DNA from: a virus
Direction: 5' to 3' (one strand)
DNA length: 20,218 bases
Virus record (IMG/VR): IMGVR_UViG_3300046028_007469
Location: 1 to 20,218 of that record
Below the pieces are notes generated by a model, which saw only the letters and a list, made by a program, of their open reading frames with translations, was not told the DNA's origin and ran no database searches. The translations under genes and the position numbers were made by a program. Of this stretch, positions 1-6,246 are shown in pieces. How positions within the stretch are numbered: the first letter of the stretch is position 1; every line of letters starts with the position of its first letter.

Positions 1-2
1 GA

Positions 3-95
3 AAAGGCATTGATAAGCGCACGCAAAACGGCTTATACCTCAGTAAGAAACAAAACTATCTTAGAGATCTAGGGAGATTCAACCGCCAAGAATAA
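3..95 (+). CDS. 3' end of an upstream phage gene (partial)
   Basis: The window opens inside a reading frame with no start in view. The frame beginning at base 3 gives 30 residues (KGIDKRTQNGLYLSKKQ...) and stops at TAA 93-95. It looks like a normal hydrophilic C-terminus and would belong to a tail gene upstream of the next CDS. A second frame from base 1 stops at TAG 73-75 and cannot be excluded. The hairpin at 105-151 follows closely, which fits either as the end of a gene. The product is not recognisable. Confidence 0.35.
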   Translation, partial: KGIDKRTQNGLYLSKKQNYLRDLGRFNRQE

Positions 96-104
96 CGTTA
101 ACTA

Positions 105-151
105 CCTGATATTTCATAAATTTAGCCCTAGTTTAGGCAAGAAATATCAGG
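105..151 (+). terminator. Long hairpin, putative intrinsic terminator
   Basis: An 11-bp perfect inverted repeat, CCTGATATTTC (105-115) and GAAATATCAGG (141-151), encloses a 25-nt loop. The loop can form an inner CCTA/TAGG stem. It is followed by CGTTTTATG, a short T tract. It sits between the upstream partial gene and the tail gene at 204, so it may end one transcript. The stem is AT-rich and the T run short, so termination is inferred. Confidence 0.5.
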
Positions 152-186
152 CGTTTTATGCTATAAATCACTTTAAATCACGTCAC

Positions 187-198
187 TGTCGGGAGACA
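187..198 (+). promoter_or_regulatory. Shine-Dalgarno within a GGGA-loop hairpin
   Basis: TGTC-GGGA-GACA forms a 4-bp stem with a GNRA-type tetraloop. The purine run GGGAG (191-195) lies 8 nt before the ATG at 204, so the ribosome binding site is partly in the loop. The same 12-base string recurs at 5198-5209 before the Rz gene, there with a 5-bp stem. Confidence 0.55.
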
Positions 199-203
199 AC
201 AAC

Positions 204-614
204 ATGACTGCATTAACGAATTACACTGAAAACAATATCATTAACCATATCTTTCGTACCGGCAGTTTTACCAAGCCCTCTGCGTTGTATGTAGGCCTTA
301 TCACCTCATTGACTGATGGTGAAGGTGGTTCTTATGCAGAGCCAGCTGTCGGTGCTTATGCAAGGGTCGTTAGAAATCCTTTAGATGCTAACTGGAACGC
401 CTCAACAACTACCGGAACTACTGCCAATACGGCCAGTTTACAATTTCCTGCTGCGACAGCCGATTGGGGTACTTGTACACACTTTGGTATTTGGGATGCT
501 GCAACAGGTGGCAATCTACTGATCTATGCACCCTTAACCGCAGCCAGAACGATTACTAATGGCACAACTCCAAGCTTTGGCGCGGGCGCTTTAACTTTTC
601 AGGTAGATAACTAA
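204..614 (+). CDS. Small phage tail protein
   Basis: This 136-aa protein resembles the small tail proteins often coded just before a tail fibre. It has an N-terminal helix (TENNIINHIFR), then beta-rich sequence including ALYVGLIT and a C-terminal half rich in Thr, Ala and Gly (HFGIWDAATGGNLL). This pattern is known from phage tail proteins loosely described as Gp80-like; I judge similarity by eye only. The start ATG has a good ribosome site (GGGAG, spacing 8). Its TAA overlaps the next ATG by one base, so the two genes are translationally coupled. Most likely it is a structural tail-tip or fibre-attachment component. Confidence 0.65.
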   Translation: MTALTNYTENNIINHIFRTGSFTKPSALYVGLITSLTDGEGGSYAEPAVGAYARVVRNPLDANWNASTTTGTTANTASLQFPAATADWGTCTHFGIWDAATGGNLLIYAPLTAARTITNGTTPSFGAGALTFQVDN

Positions 615-1966
615 TGGCTACCTTAACACTGCGATCAGTTAAAGGATCGGAGCTTACCTCCGCTGAAATTGATGCCAACTTTACCAACTTGAATAATGAC
701 AAGCTGGATAAAACCGCAAGCACTAATATAGGCGTAGCAGGCGCCCAAGGTTTTGGCGTAGGACTTTGTAAAAATCTGCCCTCTGGTTTTGCAAAGATGA
801 CCGGCACAGATGATACCGCTTCTGCAAACTACGGAAATTATCAGTACACCGATGATTCGGTGATGTGTTGGATACCTGCCTTTTATTACAAGGTCGGCAC
901 AGGTAGCAATGGTTTGGCTTTAAACATCATTGATATTAAAGACTACAGCACTTACGCTGATGTTGCCACTGCTAACACGGCAGGTTATGCCCTACATCGT
1001 GCTTTTTATAATGCTGGTGTGGTACAAACAGGCGTGTTTGTTGATAAGTATCAATGCTCAAATAATGGGGGTATTGCTTCGAGTATTAAGCTGGGCAATC
1101 CTTTGTCCAGTGCTTTAGTGCATAACCCGTTTAGTGGCTTAACCGGCTTAACCACAGGCGATAATATCTATGCAGGTGCTTTTAAGGCAGCGAAAACGCG
1201 CGGCACCAAGTTCTTTTGTAACTCGCGGTTTATCTTTAGTGCGTTAGCGCTGTTATCGTTAGCGCATGGACAAGCGGCTACTTCTGCGACTGCGTGTGCC
1301 TGGTATGACGGAGCAGGCATTACTAATTTCCCTAAAGGCAATAATAATAACGCCTTGAAAGATACTAATGATGCCACCGTTACTTATATCACTGACGGTT
1401 ATCCCAATTGCGGACAAACCGGCTCAGCATCTAACCTAGCCAAGACAGCGCATAATGGTCAAAGCTGTGGTGTGGTTGATTTAAACGGCAATGTGTGGGA
1501 AATCAATACCGGCTTAATCAGCAACGGTAGTAATTATTATCTATTAAAAACCAATGCGGATATTAATGCGCTAACAGGTGGAAATACGTTAAGTACCGAT
1601 GCGTGGGGTGCTACCAGTATTGCCACCAATTATGATTTGTTGGGCGCAACGTATGGCAGCTTAACGGCTTCCAACACCGCAAAATATTTTAATTCGACGG
1701 GGCAAGTATTTAGCGAAGTGGTAGCTGGAGCAGGTGCGTGGGCAACCACTGGCGCAGGCCTACCTTTGGCAACCGGCGTGTCAACGGGTGGCACTAACGC
1801 AATGGGTAATGATGTGCTTTATGATTACCGGCCTAACGAGCTGTGCGCTCTTGCTGGTGGTGATTGGACCTATGGAGCGGCTGCGGGTGTTTGGACGCTC
1901 GCGTTGTTCCACGATCGGACGAATTCGAACTCCGTTATTGGCTTTCGCTCGGCCTTGTATCTTTGA
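614..1966 (+). CDS. DGR variable protein: tail fibre with C-type-lectin/FGE-like C-terminal domain
   Basis: This 450-aa protein starts like a phage tail fibre (LTSAEIDANFTNLNNDKLDK, residues about 15-34). It then carries a domain like formylglycine-generating-enzyme / C-type lectin folds: GVVDLNGNVWE in the middle and a terminal IGFR motif typical of these folds. The last 41 residues, from 410, are coded by the variable repeat of the adjacent retroelement. Against the template translation, 14 residues differ, including D417, T419, Y420, A423, A424, A430, F432, H433, D434, S440 and V441, while the W/G/GFR scaffold residues are kept. It is inferred to be the receptor-binding protein whose binding surface is diversified, as for Mtd of Bordetella phage BPP-1. 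Start ATG overlaps the upstream stop. Confidence 0.92.
   Translation: MATLTLRSVKGSELTSAEIDANFTNLNNDKLDKTASTNIGVAGAQGFGVGLCKNLPSGFAKMTGTDDTASANYGNYQYTDDSVMCWIPAFYYKVGTGSNGLALNIIDIKDYSTYADVATANTAGYALHRAFYNAGVVQTGVFVDKYQCSNNGGIASSIKLGNPLSSALVHNPFSGLTGLTTGDNIYAGAFKAAKTRGTKFFCNSRFIFSALALLSLAHGQAATSATACAWYDGAGITNFPKGNNNNALKDTNDATVTYITDGYPNCGQTGSASNLAKTAHNGQSCGVVDLNGNVWEINTGLISNGSNYYLLKTNADINALTGGNTLSTDAWGATSIATNYDLLGATYGSLTASNTAKYFNSTGQVFSEVVAGAGAWATTGAGLPLATGVSTGGTNAMGNDVLYDYRPNELCALAGGDWTYGAAAGVWTLALFHDRTNSNSVIGFRSALYL
1841..1955 (+). repeat. DGR variable repeat (VR)
   Basis: 115 bp at the 3' end of the tail-fibre gene align without gaps to the template repeat at 2387-2501 (offset 546). There are 20 mismatches; 19 are at adenines of the template and one is T to G at 1903. 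The last 16 bases before the end of conserved identity (1937-1952) match the template exactly and would act as the initiation-of-mutagenic-homing segment. Homology fades two codons or so before the stop codon at 1964-1966. Confidence 0.97.
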
Positions 1967-1983
1967 GGTCCTGAGCGATAGCG

Positions 1984-2385
1984 ATGGGGCTGCACTCTGA
2001 AGCAGGATTAGATAGAAAATTTATTGAATTTGCAAAACTGATGACAATTTATTTAAATCACTTTCCTACGCATGAAAAATACGGGCTTGCTTTAGAAATA
2101 AGGCGAGCTGCGTATGACGCGTATGCGCTGATTGTCGAGTGCCAAAAGCGCTATCATAAGAAAACCACACTCACGAGTCTGGATATTCGCCATGAGCAAT
2201 TGCGTATGCTGATTCGCTTGGCTAATGAACTGGGCTATTTTGGTTTTAAAGACGGTAAAAAGGATAAAAAACTGGCAGAGCATCGATATTTAAACCTGTC
2301 TTTGCTGGTTGATGAACTTGGACGCATGATTGGCGGCTGGATTGTCGCTGATCGTGATAAGAGTGTAGTACGGGAAGTATCTTAA
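1984..2385 (+). CDS. avd: DGR accessory variability determinant (Avd), four-helix bundle
   Basis: This 133-aa, wholly helical and basic protein lies exactly where avd lies in the BPP-1 type cassette, between variable gene and template repeat. The stretch FPTHEKYGLALEIRRAAYDA matches the helix pattern of the Avd / four-helix-bundle family, followed by helices around 60-80 (RHEQLRMLIRLANELGYF) and 100-125. Known Avd proteins form a barrel-like pentamer that binds the RT and the template RNA and is needed for mutagenic homing. The stop TAA (2383-2385) is separated from the template repeat by a single base. The start ATG 1984 has only a weak ribosome site; a later Met is possible. Confidence 0.88.
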   Translation: MGLHSEAGLDRKFIEFAKLMTIYLNHFPTHEKYGLALEIRRAAYDAYALIVECQKRYHKKTTLTSLDIRHEQLRMLIRLANELGYFGFKDGKKDKKLAEHRYLNLSLLVDELGRMIGGWIVADRDKSVVREVS

Positions 2386-2386
2386 T

Positions 2387-2501
2387 ATGTGCGCTATTGC
2401 TGGTGGTAATTGGAACAATGGAGCGAATACGGGTGTTTGGACGCTCAATTTGAACAACAATCGGACGAATTCGAACAACAATATTGGCTTTCGCTCGGAC
2501 T
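2387..2501 (+). repeat. DGR template repeat (TR)
   Basis: This is the invariant donor copy. It contains 32 adenines, 19 of which differ in the VR. The mutable positions are concentrated in AAC/AAT codons, which cannot become stop codons when only A is changed at positions 1 and 2. It begins one base after the avd stop and ends 163 nt before the RT start. A long open frame runs through it by virtue of its homology to coding sequence but need not be translated. Confidence 0.97.
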
Positions 2502-2664
2502 CGGTAAAGCCTCGAAATCTGATGTATGGATATGGTGGAGCCAAGGGAGATACTTTCCGGTGCGTAGCAAATGCTATGGCGAAATCGGTCTGCCCTCATT
2601 TTTCTGGTAGCAATAATCCGGTCAATTTTGTACTTGGGTGCGAACGTCAGATGAGGGTTTTATT
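2387..2664 (+). ncRNA. DGR template RNA: TR plus downstream spacer
   Basis: In the BPP-1 system the RNA substrate for the RT-Avd complex is the TR plus roughly 140 nt of downstream spacer, which primes cDNA synthesis. Here the spacer between TR end (2501) and RT start (2665) is 163 nt with no convincing gene, so a comparable RNA is expected. The boundaries are inferred from that analogy, and I did not derive a folded structure. Confidence 0.6.
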
Positions 2665-3681
2665 TTGAAACGGCAAGGACAGTTATTTGAGCAGGCTTTT
2701 ACTCACGATAATTTAGTGCAAGCATTTCATGATGCAGCAAAAAGCAAGCGAGGTCGTCGTGGCTGCTTTGATTTTGAAAAGCACTTGGCGATCAATATTA
2801 AAGAACTGCATAACGAACTGCATAGCGGCAACTATTGCCCAAAGCCTTATTTTACTTTTACTATTCATGAGCCTAAAGAGCGGGTTATCTTTGCGCCTGC
2901 ATTTCGTGATTGTGTTGTACAGCATGCCATTTACCGCATTATATCGCCCATTTTTGAAGCCACTTTTATAGATCAGTCATTTGCTTGTCGGGTTGGTTTC
3001 GGTACGCATAAAGCCGCTGATTATGCACAACACGCGCTGCAGCAAGTGCTTCACGATAGCTATACACTTAAACTTGATATTAGAAAATTCTTTTATCGCA
3101 TTGACCGGATTGTCTTGAAAACGCTTATTGAGAAAAAGATAAAAGACCAGCGTATGGTTAGGGTGATGATGCTATTTACAGAGCATGGTGAGGTGTTAGG
3201 TATTCCGATTGGCAATCTGTTGTCACAACTTTATGCGTTAATTTATTTGAATCCACTGGATCATTATATAAAGCGAGCGTTACAGATTAAATATTACTGT
3301 CGCTACGTTGATGATTTTATCTTGTTTGGGATTACGCATAAGCAAGCTGTAGCGTATCAACAACTCATTATTGATTACATTGATAGTAATTTAAATCTTG
3401 AGCTATCAAAGTCAACGATTGCCAAAGTCAATAAGGGTATTAATTTTGTGGGCTATCGCACCTGGTCAAGCAAGCGCTTTATTCGTAGACGCAGCTTATA
3501 TAATTTTAAACAAGCTGTAAAAGCATTAAAACTCGATTCAATTATCGCTATATTGGGGCATGCACGTAAAACCCATACCCTGAACTTCCTTTTAACCAAA
3601 CTAAGAGAAACTTATGCCGACTATTTACAGTTACCAAAAATATATAGATCCGCTAATCAGTCGTACCTTACGCTTACCTGA
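2665..3681 (+). CDS. DGR reverse transcriptase
   Basis: RT of the retron/group-II-like family found in DGRs. With TTG 2665 as start it is 338 aa and opens (M)KRQGQLFEQAFTHDNLVQA, the usual opening of DGR RTs. GAGGG at 2653-2657 gives an 8-nt spacing, so I prefer it to the in-frame GTG at 2638. Motifs by residue: DIRKFF (motif A, D138), IGNLLSQ (182-188, the DGR-type form of motif 4 ending in Gln) and YVDD (214-217, catalytic aspartates), then a GYRTW block and a C-terminal thumb. It would copy template RNA with adenine-directed errors and work with Avd. Its last 68 bases overlap the next gene in another frame. Confidence 0.95.
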   Translation: MKRQGQLFEQAFTHDNLVQAFHDAAKSKRGRRGCFDFEKHLAINIKELHNELHSGNYCPKPYFTFTIHEPKERVIFAPAFRDCVVQHAIYRIISPIFEATFIDQSFACRVGFGTHKAADYAQHALQQVLHDSYTLKLDIRKFFYRIDRIVLKTLIEKKIKDQRMVRVMMLFTEHGEVLGIPIGNLLSQLYALIYLNPLDHYIKRALQIKYYCRYVDDFILFGITHKQAVAYQQLIIDYIDSNLNLELSKSTIAKVNKGINFVGYRTWSSKRFIRRRSLYNFKQAVKALKLDSIIAILGHARKTHTLNFLLTKLRETYADYLQLPKIYRSANQSYLTLT

Positions 3682-4069
3682 AAGCAACGCAAATAGCCCT
3701 TTAGGTACAGAGTTGGCAACGATTGACGGGTTGACTTATGTCAGCATTCCTGATGATCAAGTCTTACCGACTAATCAATATGATGAGATAAGCGAAAGTA
3801 TTACAGAAGTCACAATGACTGACACATTGAAAGAAGCAATCAGACTGGTTAGCCCACATACCCAGTTAATCGCACAACGTATTATTGAAACAATACGCTC
3901 TAATTACACGATTGATGACGAAATGTATTTTGCCCGCATTGGTGTAGGTGCTTCAATGGGGCTTTACGTACCATCGACTCAAGAATTACAAGAAATGACA
4001 GTATTTGGTGAGTTTGTTGAAGCCACGCGTCAATGGGGCAGAGATCAACGGGCATTGTTAGGCTTATAA
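3614..4069 (+). CDS. Phage protein of unknown function, probably tail-associated
   Basis: This 151-aa acidic protein has no motif I recognise. It starts inside the RT gene (68-nt overlap) with a plausible ribosome site (AAGAGA, about 7 nt before ATG 3614). It runs to a TAA one base before the next ATG, suggesting coupled translation. Sequence such as YVPSTQELQEMTVFGEFVEATRQWGRDQRALLGL is globular and helical at the C-terminus. Its position between fibre/DGR genes and further tail-side genes suggests a virion or assembly role; this is inference from context only. Confidence 0.7.
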   Translation: MPTIYSYQKYIDPLISRTLRLPESNANSPLGTELATIDGLTYVSIPDDQVLPTNQYDEISESITEVTMTDTLKEAIRLVSPHTQLIAQRIIETIRSNYTIDDEMYFARIGVGASMGLYVPSTQELQEMTVFGEFVEATRQWGRDQRALLGL

Positions 4070-4070
4070 G

Positions 4071-4880
4071 ATGCGCTACGCAGCCAATGGTTATGCACTA
4101 ACAGGGTACTTTCTGCAAGTAGAGGAGCAATTGGCTGCGACTGCGGTTTCTATATCTTCTGGTAGTGGTCAAGTTTACTCTATATTGGATGATCTACAGA
4201 GTAATTCATTTTCAGTTAGTACAAGTGCGGGTAATGTTTACTCAACACTGGATGATCTTCAAAGCAATTCATTCGCTACCAGTATAGGATCAGGTAATGT
4301 TTATTCAACATTAGCCTTATCTGGGAGTAGTGTTGGCATAAGCACTTTAGTTGCTGGCATTAGCCTAGATGCTTATTTAGTTAGTGATGCTACTGCAACC
4401 TGTATTAGTACAGGTAATGTTTATTCAGTATTGAATATAGCCTCTATAGCAACAGCCACCAGCACGTTAATAGGCGACGTTAATCCATCCTACCACTATT
4501 CCCAAGCAGGGTATGCAGAAGTAGGTTATTTCTTAGCAGATGAAGCGCCTGTTATAGCGACATCTGTTGCTGTATCTACTAGCACTGGTGAAGTTTACTC
4601 TATATTGGATGATCTACAGAGTAATTCATTTTCAGTTAGTACAAGTGCGGGTAATGTTTACTCAACGATAGATTTAGGCGGACAAGCGCAGAACATATCT
4701 TTAAGTGCAGGTACTATTTATTCAACTCAAACTTTATTTAGCAATGCTTATAGTGTTGTCACTACAGTTGGAAGAATAACCTTTCCTTCACTATATATAG
4801 GTGACTTAGGTATTGAATCACTCACACCTATCAATGCTATTGAATCGCTCACACCTGTACATCAAATAGGTATTTATTAA
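4071..4880 (+). CDS. Ser/Thr-rich internally repetitive protein
   Basis: This 269-aa protein is built from repeats of the form SxSxGxVYSxLD, seen at least seven times (GQVYSILDDL, GNVYSTLDDL, GNVYSTLALS, GNVYSVLNIA, GEVYSILDDL, GNVYSTIDLG, GTIYSTQTLF). Two larger modules each open with a Tyr/Gly motif (YAANGYALTGYF at 3 and YSQAGYAEVGYF near 142), so the gene looks like a partial duplication; a 76-bp DNA segment is exactly repeated 420 bp apart. The low-charge beta-repeat composition suits an extended fibre or surface-binding protein, but I do not recognise the family. It begins one base after the previous stop and abuts the next gene. Confidence 0.72.
   Translation: MRYAANGYALTGYFLQVEEQLAATAVSISSGSGQVYSILDDLQSNSFSVSTSAGNVYSTLDDLQSNSFATSIGSGNVYSTLALSGSSVGISTLVAGISLDAYLVSDATATCISTGNVYSVLNIASIATATSTLIGDVNPSYHYSQAGYAEVGYFLADEAPVIATSVAVSTSTGEVYSILDDLQSNSFSVSTSAGNVYSTIDLGGQAQNISLSAGTIYSTQTLFSNAYSVVTTVGRITFPSLYIGDLGIESLTPINAIESLTPVHQIGIY
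4171..4246 (+). repeat. 76-bp exact direct repeat, copy 1
   Basis: Identical to 4591-4666, offset 420 bp (140 codons), and in the same reading frame of the repetitive protein. A third, diverged copy of part of it follows at about 4232-4280. Identity at every base, including synonymous positions, implies recent duplication or gene conversion. Confidence 0.95.
4591..4666 (+). repeat. 76-bp exact direct repeat, copy 2
   Basis: Second identical copy of 4171-4246. Recombination between the copies would delete or add exactly 140 codons in frame. Confidence 0.95.
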
Positions 4881-5183
4881 ATGAATATTGAAGAAATTAT
4901 TTATACCGGACGTGATAATGAAATTATCTTTTCTTTGTCAACCGACGGAAACCCTATCAATCATAGCCTGATTACTCGCTGTCAGGTAAAGGTTGGCGCT
5001 ACAATGATAGACAGCCAAACATCGCCTAATTTATTTAGCATGGTGAATGCAGACAGAATTATCCTGACATTAGGCTTAACAACAATACCGGCTGGAGATT
5101 ACACCGCCAAGCTCTACATATTCGATTTAGATAATATTGAGGGTGTTGCTTGGGGCGAGTTTGACGTAACAGTGACCAGCTAG
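4881..5183 (+). CDS. Small beta-rich phage protein
   Basis: This 100-aa protein starts directly after the preceding stop (TAA then ATG) and looks like a single beta-sandwich domain: IIYTGRDNEIIFSL, CQVKVG, IILTLGLTTIPAGDYTAKLYIFD, GEFDVTVTS. The pattern resembles Ig-like or baseplate-upper-protein N-terminal domains in tail modules, but the match is structural impression only. Position argues for a tail or fibre accessory. It is followed by a 33-bp gap holding the hairpin ribosome site of the lysis genes. Confidence 0.65.
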   Translation: MNIEEIIYTGRDNEIIFSLSTDGNPINHSLITRCQVKVGATMIDSQTSPNLFSMVNADRIILTLGLTTIPAGDYTAKLYIFDLDNIEGVAWGEFDVTVTS

Positions 5184-5196
5184 TTTTACCACCATC

Positions 5197-5210
5197 ATGT
5201 CGGGAGACAT
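5197..5210 (+). promoter_or_regulatory. Shine-Dalgarno within a GGGA-loop hairpin, second copy
   Basis: ATGTC-GGGA-GACAT, a 5-bp stem with a GNRA-type loop, repeats the element at 187-198. The GGGAGA run lies 9-10 nt before ATG 5217 of the Rz-like gene. Confidence 0.55.
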
Positions 5211-5216
5211 TATGTT

Positions 5217-5708
5217 ATGTTTTATATTCAAATCGCAATCGCTATTGCCATCTATGCTGCCGGCTATGCAACAGCATGGAAAGTAGAAGTCAGAGAAGTA
5301 GCCAGGCTGGAGGCATCCATTGACTCAGCTAATCAACAATCACAAGCTACACTTAGTGCCATTCAAGAGCGTGTCAAATCTGCCCAAGACAAGGCAGAGG
5401 TCGTCGCTGTACAACTTGAGAGTGAGCATACTCAAAGCACTCAATCTATTGCTAATCTGTCTACTCGTCTGGCAGCTGCTCGGTTGCAGTACGCCAAGCA
5501 TTCAGCCGGTCGTGGTTGCCCCTTGCCCAAAATTAGTGATACCCCCTACGATCAAATCCATGATGAAGCAGGATCTTACTTATCAGCCACTGAACTTTCA
5601 GCAGGGTTTGATCAACTTGTACTCACCAAAAACCCCGACCAACTAGCAGAAGATAAACATTTCATTCTAGCCTGGCTGAACACCATCCCACCGGAGCAAG
5701 TCCAATGA
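5217..5708 (+). CDS. Rz: Rz-like inner-membrane spanin subunit
   Basis: This 163-aa protein has an N-terminal membrane anchor (residues about 3-20, IQIAIAIAIYAAGYATAW) followed by a long charged helix with coiled-coil character (about 25-95), the plan of lambda i-spanins. A second reading frame inside it codes a lipoprotein of the Rz1 type, which makes the assignment firm. Spanin pairs bridge the inner and outer membranes in the last step of lysis of Gram-negative hosts. The C-terminal part ends with EDKHFILAWLNTIPPEQV. The stop overlaps the next start (ATGA). Confidence 0.85.
   Translation: MFYIQIAIAIAIYAAGYATAWKVEVREVARLEASIDSANQQSQATLSAIQERVKSAQDKAEVVAVQLESEHTQSTQSIANLSTRLAAARLQYAKHSAGRGCPLPKISDTPYDQIHDEAGSYLSATELSAGFDQLVLTKNPDQLAEDKHFILAWLNTIPPEQVQ
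5422..5646 (+). CDS. Rz1: Rz1-like outer-membrane spanin lipoprotein, embedded in Rz
   Basis: In the +1 frame relative to Rz there is a short frame with a signal sequence and lipobox: ALNLLLICLLVWQLLGC, then a Pro-rich mature part (STPSIQPVVVAPCPKLVIPP). Processing at the Cys would give a lipoprotein of about 53 residues. The open frame extends back to ATG 5320, but that gives an overlong N-terminus, so I place the start at GTG 5422 (74 aa), which puts the hydrophobic segment at the N-terminus. The ribosome site for this start is poor, as is common for embedded Rz1 genes. Confidence 0.8.
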   Translation: MSILKALNLLLICLLVWQLLGCSTPSIQPVVVAPCPKLVIPPTIKSMMKQDLTYQPLNFQQGLINLYSPKTPTN

Positions 5709-5914
5709 GCGATCCTATCGTAATGATTCAGTATGCGTCGGATCTGCTCGATGTCATTAGTAATTTTATTCCTAAGCTGATTGCTTTTGCCTCTATCTCT
5801 GCGGCCTTCTTTCCACCGGTATCAGGAAGTTCATGGTTATCTAAGGTTCATACCTTTATTAATATGGCAGCCTTTAATTTCAAAGAAGCTAAAAATAAAG
5901 AGGTGGACCTGTGA
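5705..5914 (+). CDS. Small lysis-region protein with a hydrophobic centre
   Basis: This 69-aa protein starts in ATGA overlap with the Rz gene and ends in overlap with the next GTG start. It has one moderately hydrophobic stretch (about 20-42, IPKLIAFASISAAFFPPV) and a basic C-terminus. I do not recognise the family. Coupling to spanin and holin-like genes suggests a role in lysis or membrane association, by context only. Confidence 0.65.
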   Translation: MSDPIVMIQYASDLLDVISNFIPKLIAFASISAAFFPPVSGSSWLSKVHTFINMAAFNFKEAKNKEVDL

Positions 5915-6141
5915 CCGATGACTTGAATATAAGGTTAGTGAAAGTGGAACAGCGATTAGATGGTTTGTGCCGAGAACTGACGGAAGATAAAGCGGAAAGT
6001 AAGCATCAATATGAACGTATCTGTGAATCACTCGATGTGCTAAAAAAAGAATCAGCTAATAACAAAGGGTTCTTCGGTGGCGTAGTCTTTGCTGTCGGGG
6101 CGATATTTGCCTTTCTAGCGTACATTATGGGCGTTAAGTAA
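5911..6141 (+). CDS. XhlA-like coiled-coil/membrane protein, possible holin component
   Basis: This 76-aa protein has an N-terminal charged coiled coil (about 1-48: VKVEQRLDGLCRELTEDK, heptad spacing) and a C-terminal membrane segment (about 53-74, FFGGVVFAVGAIFAFLAYIMG). That plan matches the XhlA haemolysin/holin-associated family, in which the C-terminal helix sits in the inner membrane. Start GTG 5911 overlaps the preceding TGA and has an excellent ribosome site (GAGGTGG). It may cooperate with the 52-aa protein downstream in releasing the endolysin. Confidence 0.72.
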   Translation: MTDDLNIRLVKVEQRLDGLCRELTEDKAESKHQYERICESLDVLKKESANNKGFFGGVVFAVGAIFAFLAYIMGVK

Positions 6142-6176
6142 TTATGCGCTAATTACATACGCGATCCTGAAAAAGC

Positions 6177-6212
6177 AAAACCCCCGACAGCGGCAAACTG
6201 GCGAGGGTTTTT
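6177..6212 (+). terminator. Intrinsic terminator inside the lysis region
   Basis: AAAACCC (6177-6183) pairs with GGGTTTT (6205-6211) around a 21-nt loop that can form an inner CAG/CTG pairing, ending in a T5 run. It stands between the XhlA-like gene and the 52-aa holin-like gene. The A tract before it would also make it work leftward. Read-through into the endolysin would have to be partial or regulated. Confidence 0.75.
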
Positions 6213-6246
6213 AATCCAATCCTTAAAGCAGAAGGACAGAATATAT

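Noticed and set aside
1956-1990. Cruciform/hairpin just after the VR, as in BPP-1
   Set aside because: I looked for an inverted repeat with a tetraloop after the VR; only 3-4 bp pairings are present, not enough to report.
2387-2668. Open frame of 93 codons through the template repeat
   Set aside because: It exists because the TR is homologous to coding VR sequence. It has no ribosome site beyond the avd stop and crosses the RNA spacer, so I do not call it a gene.
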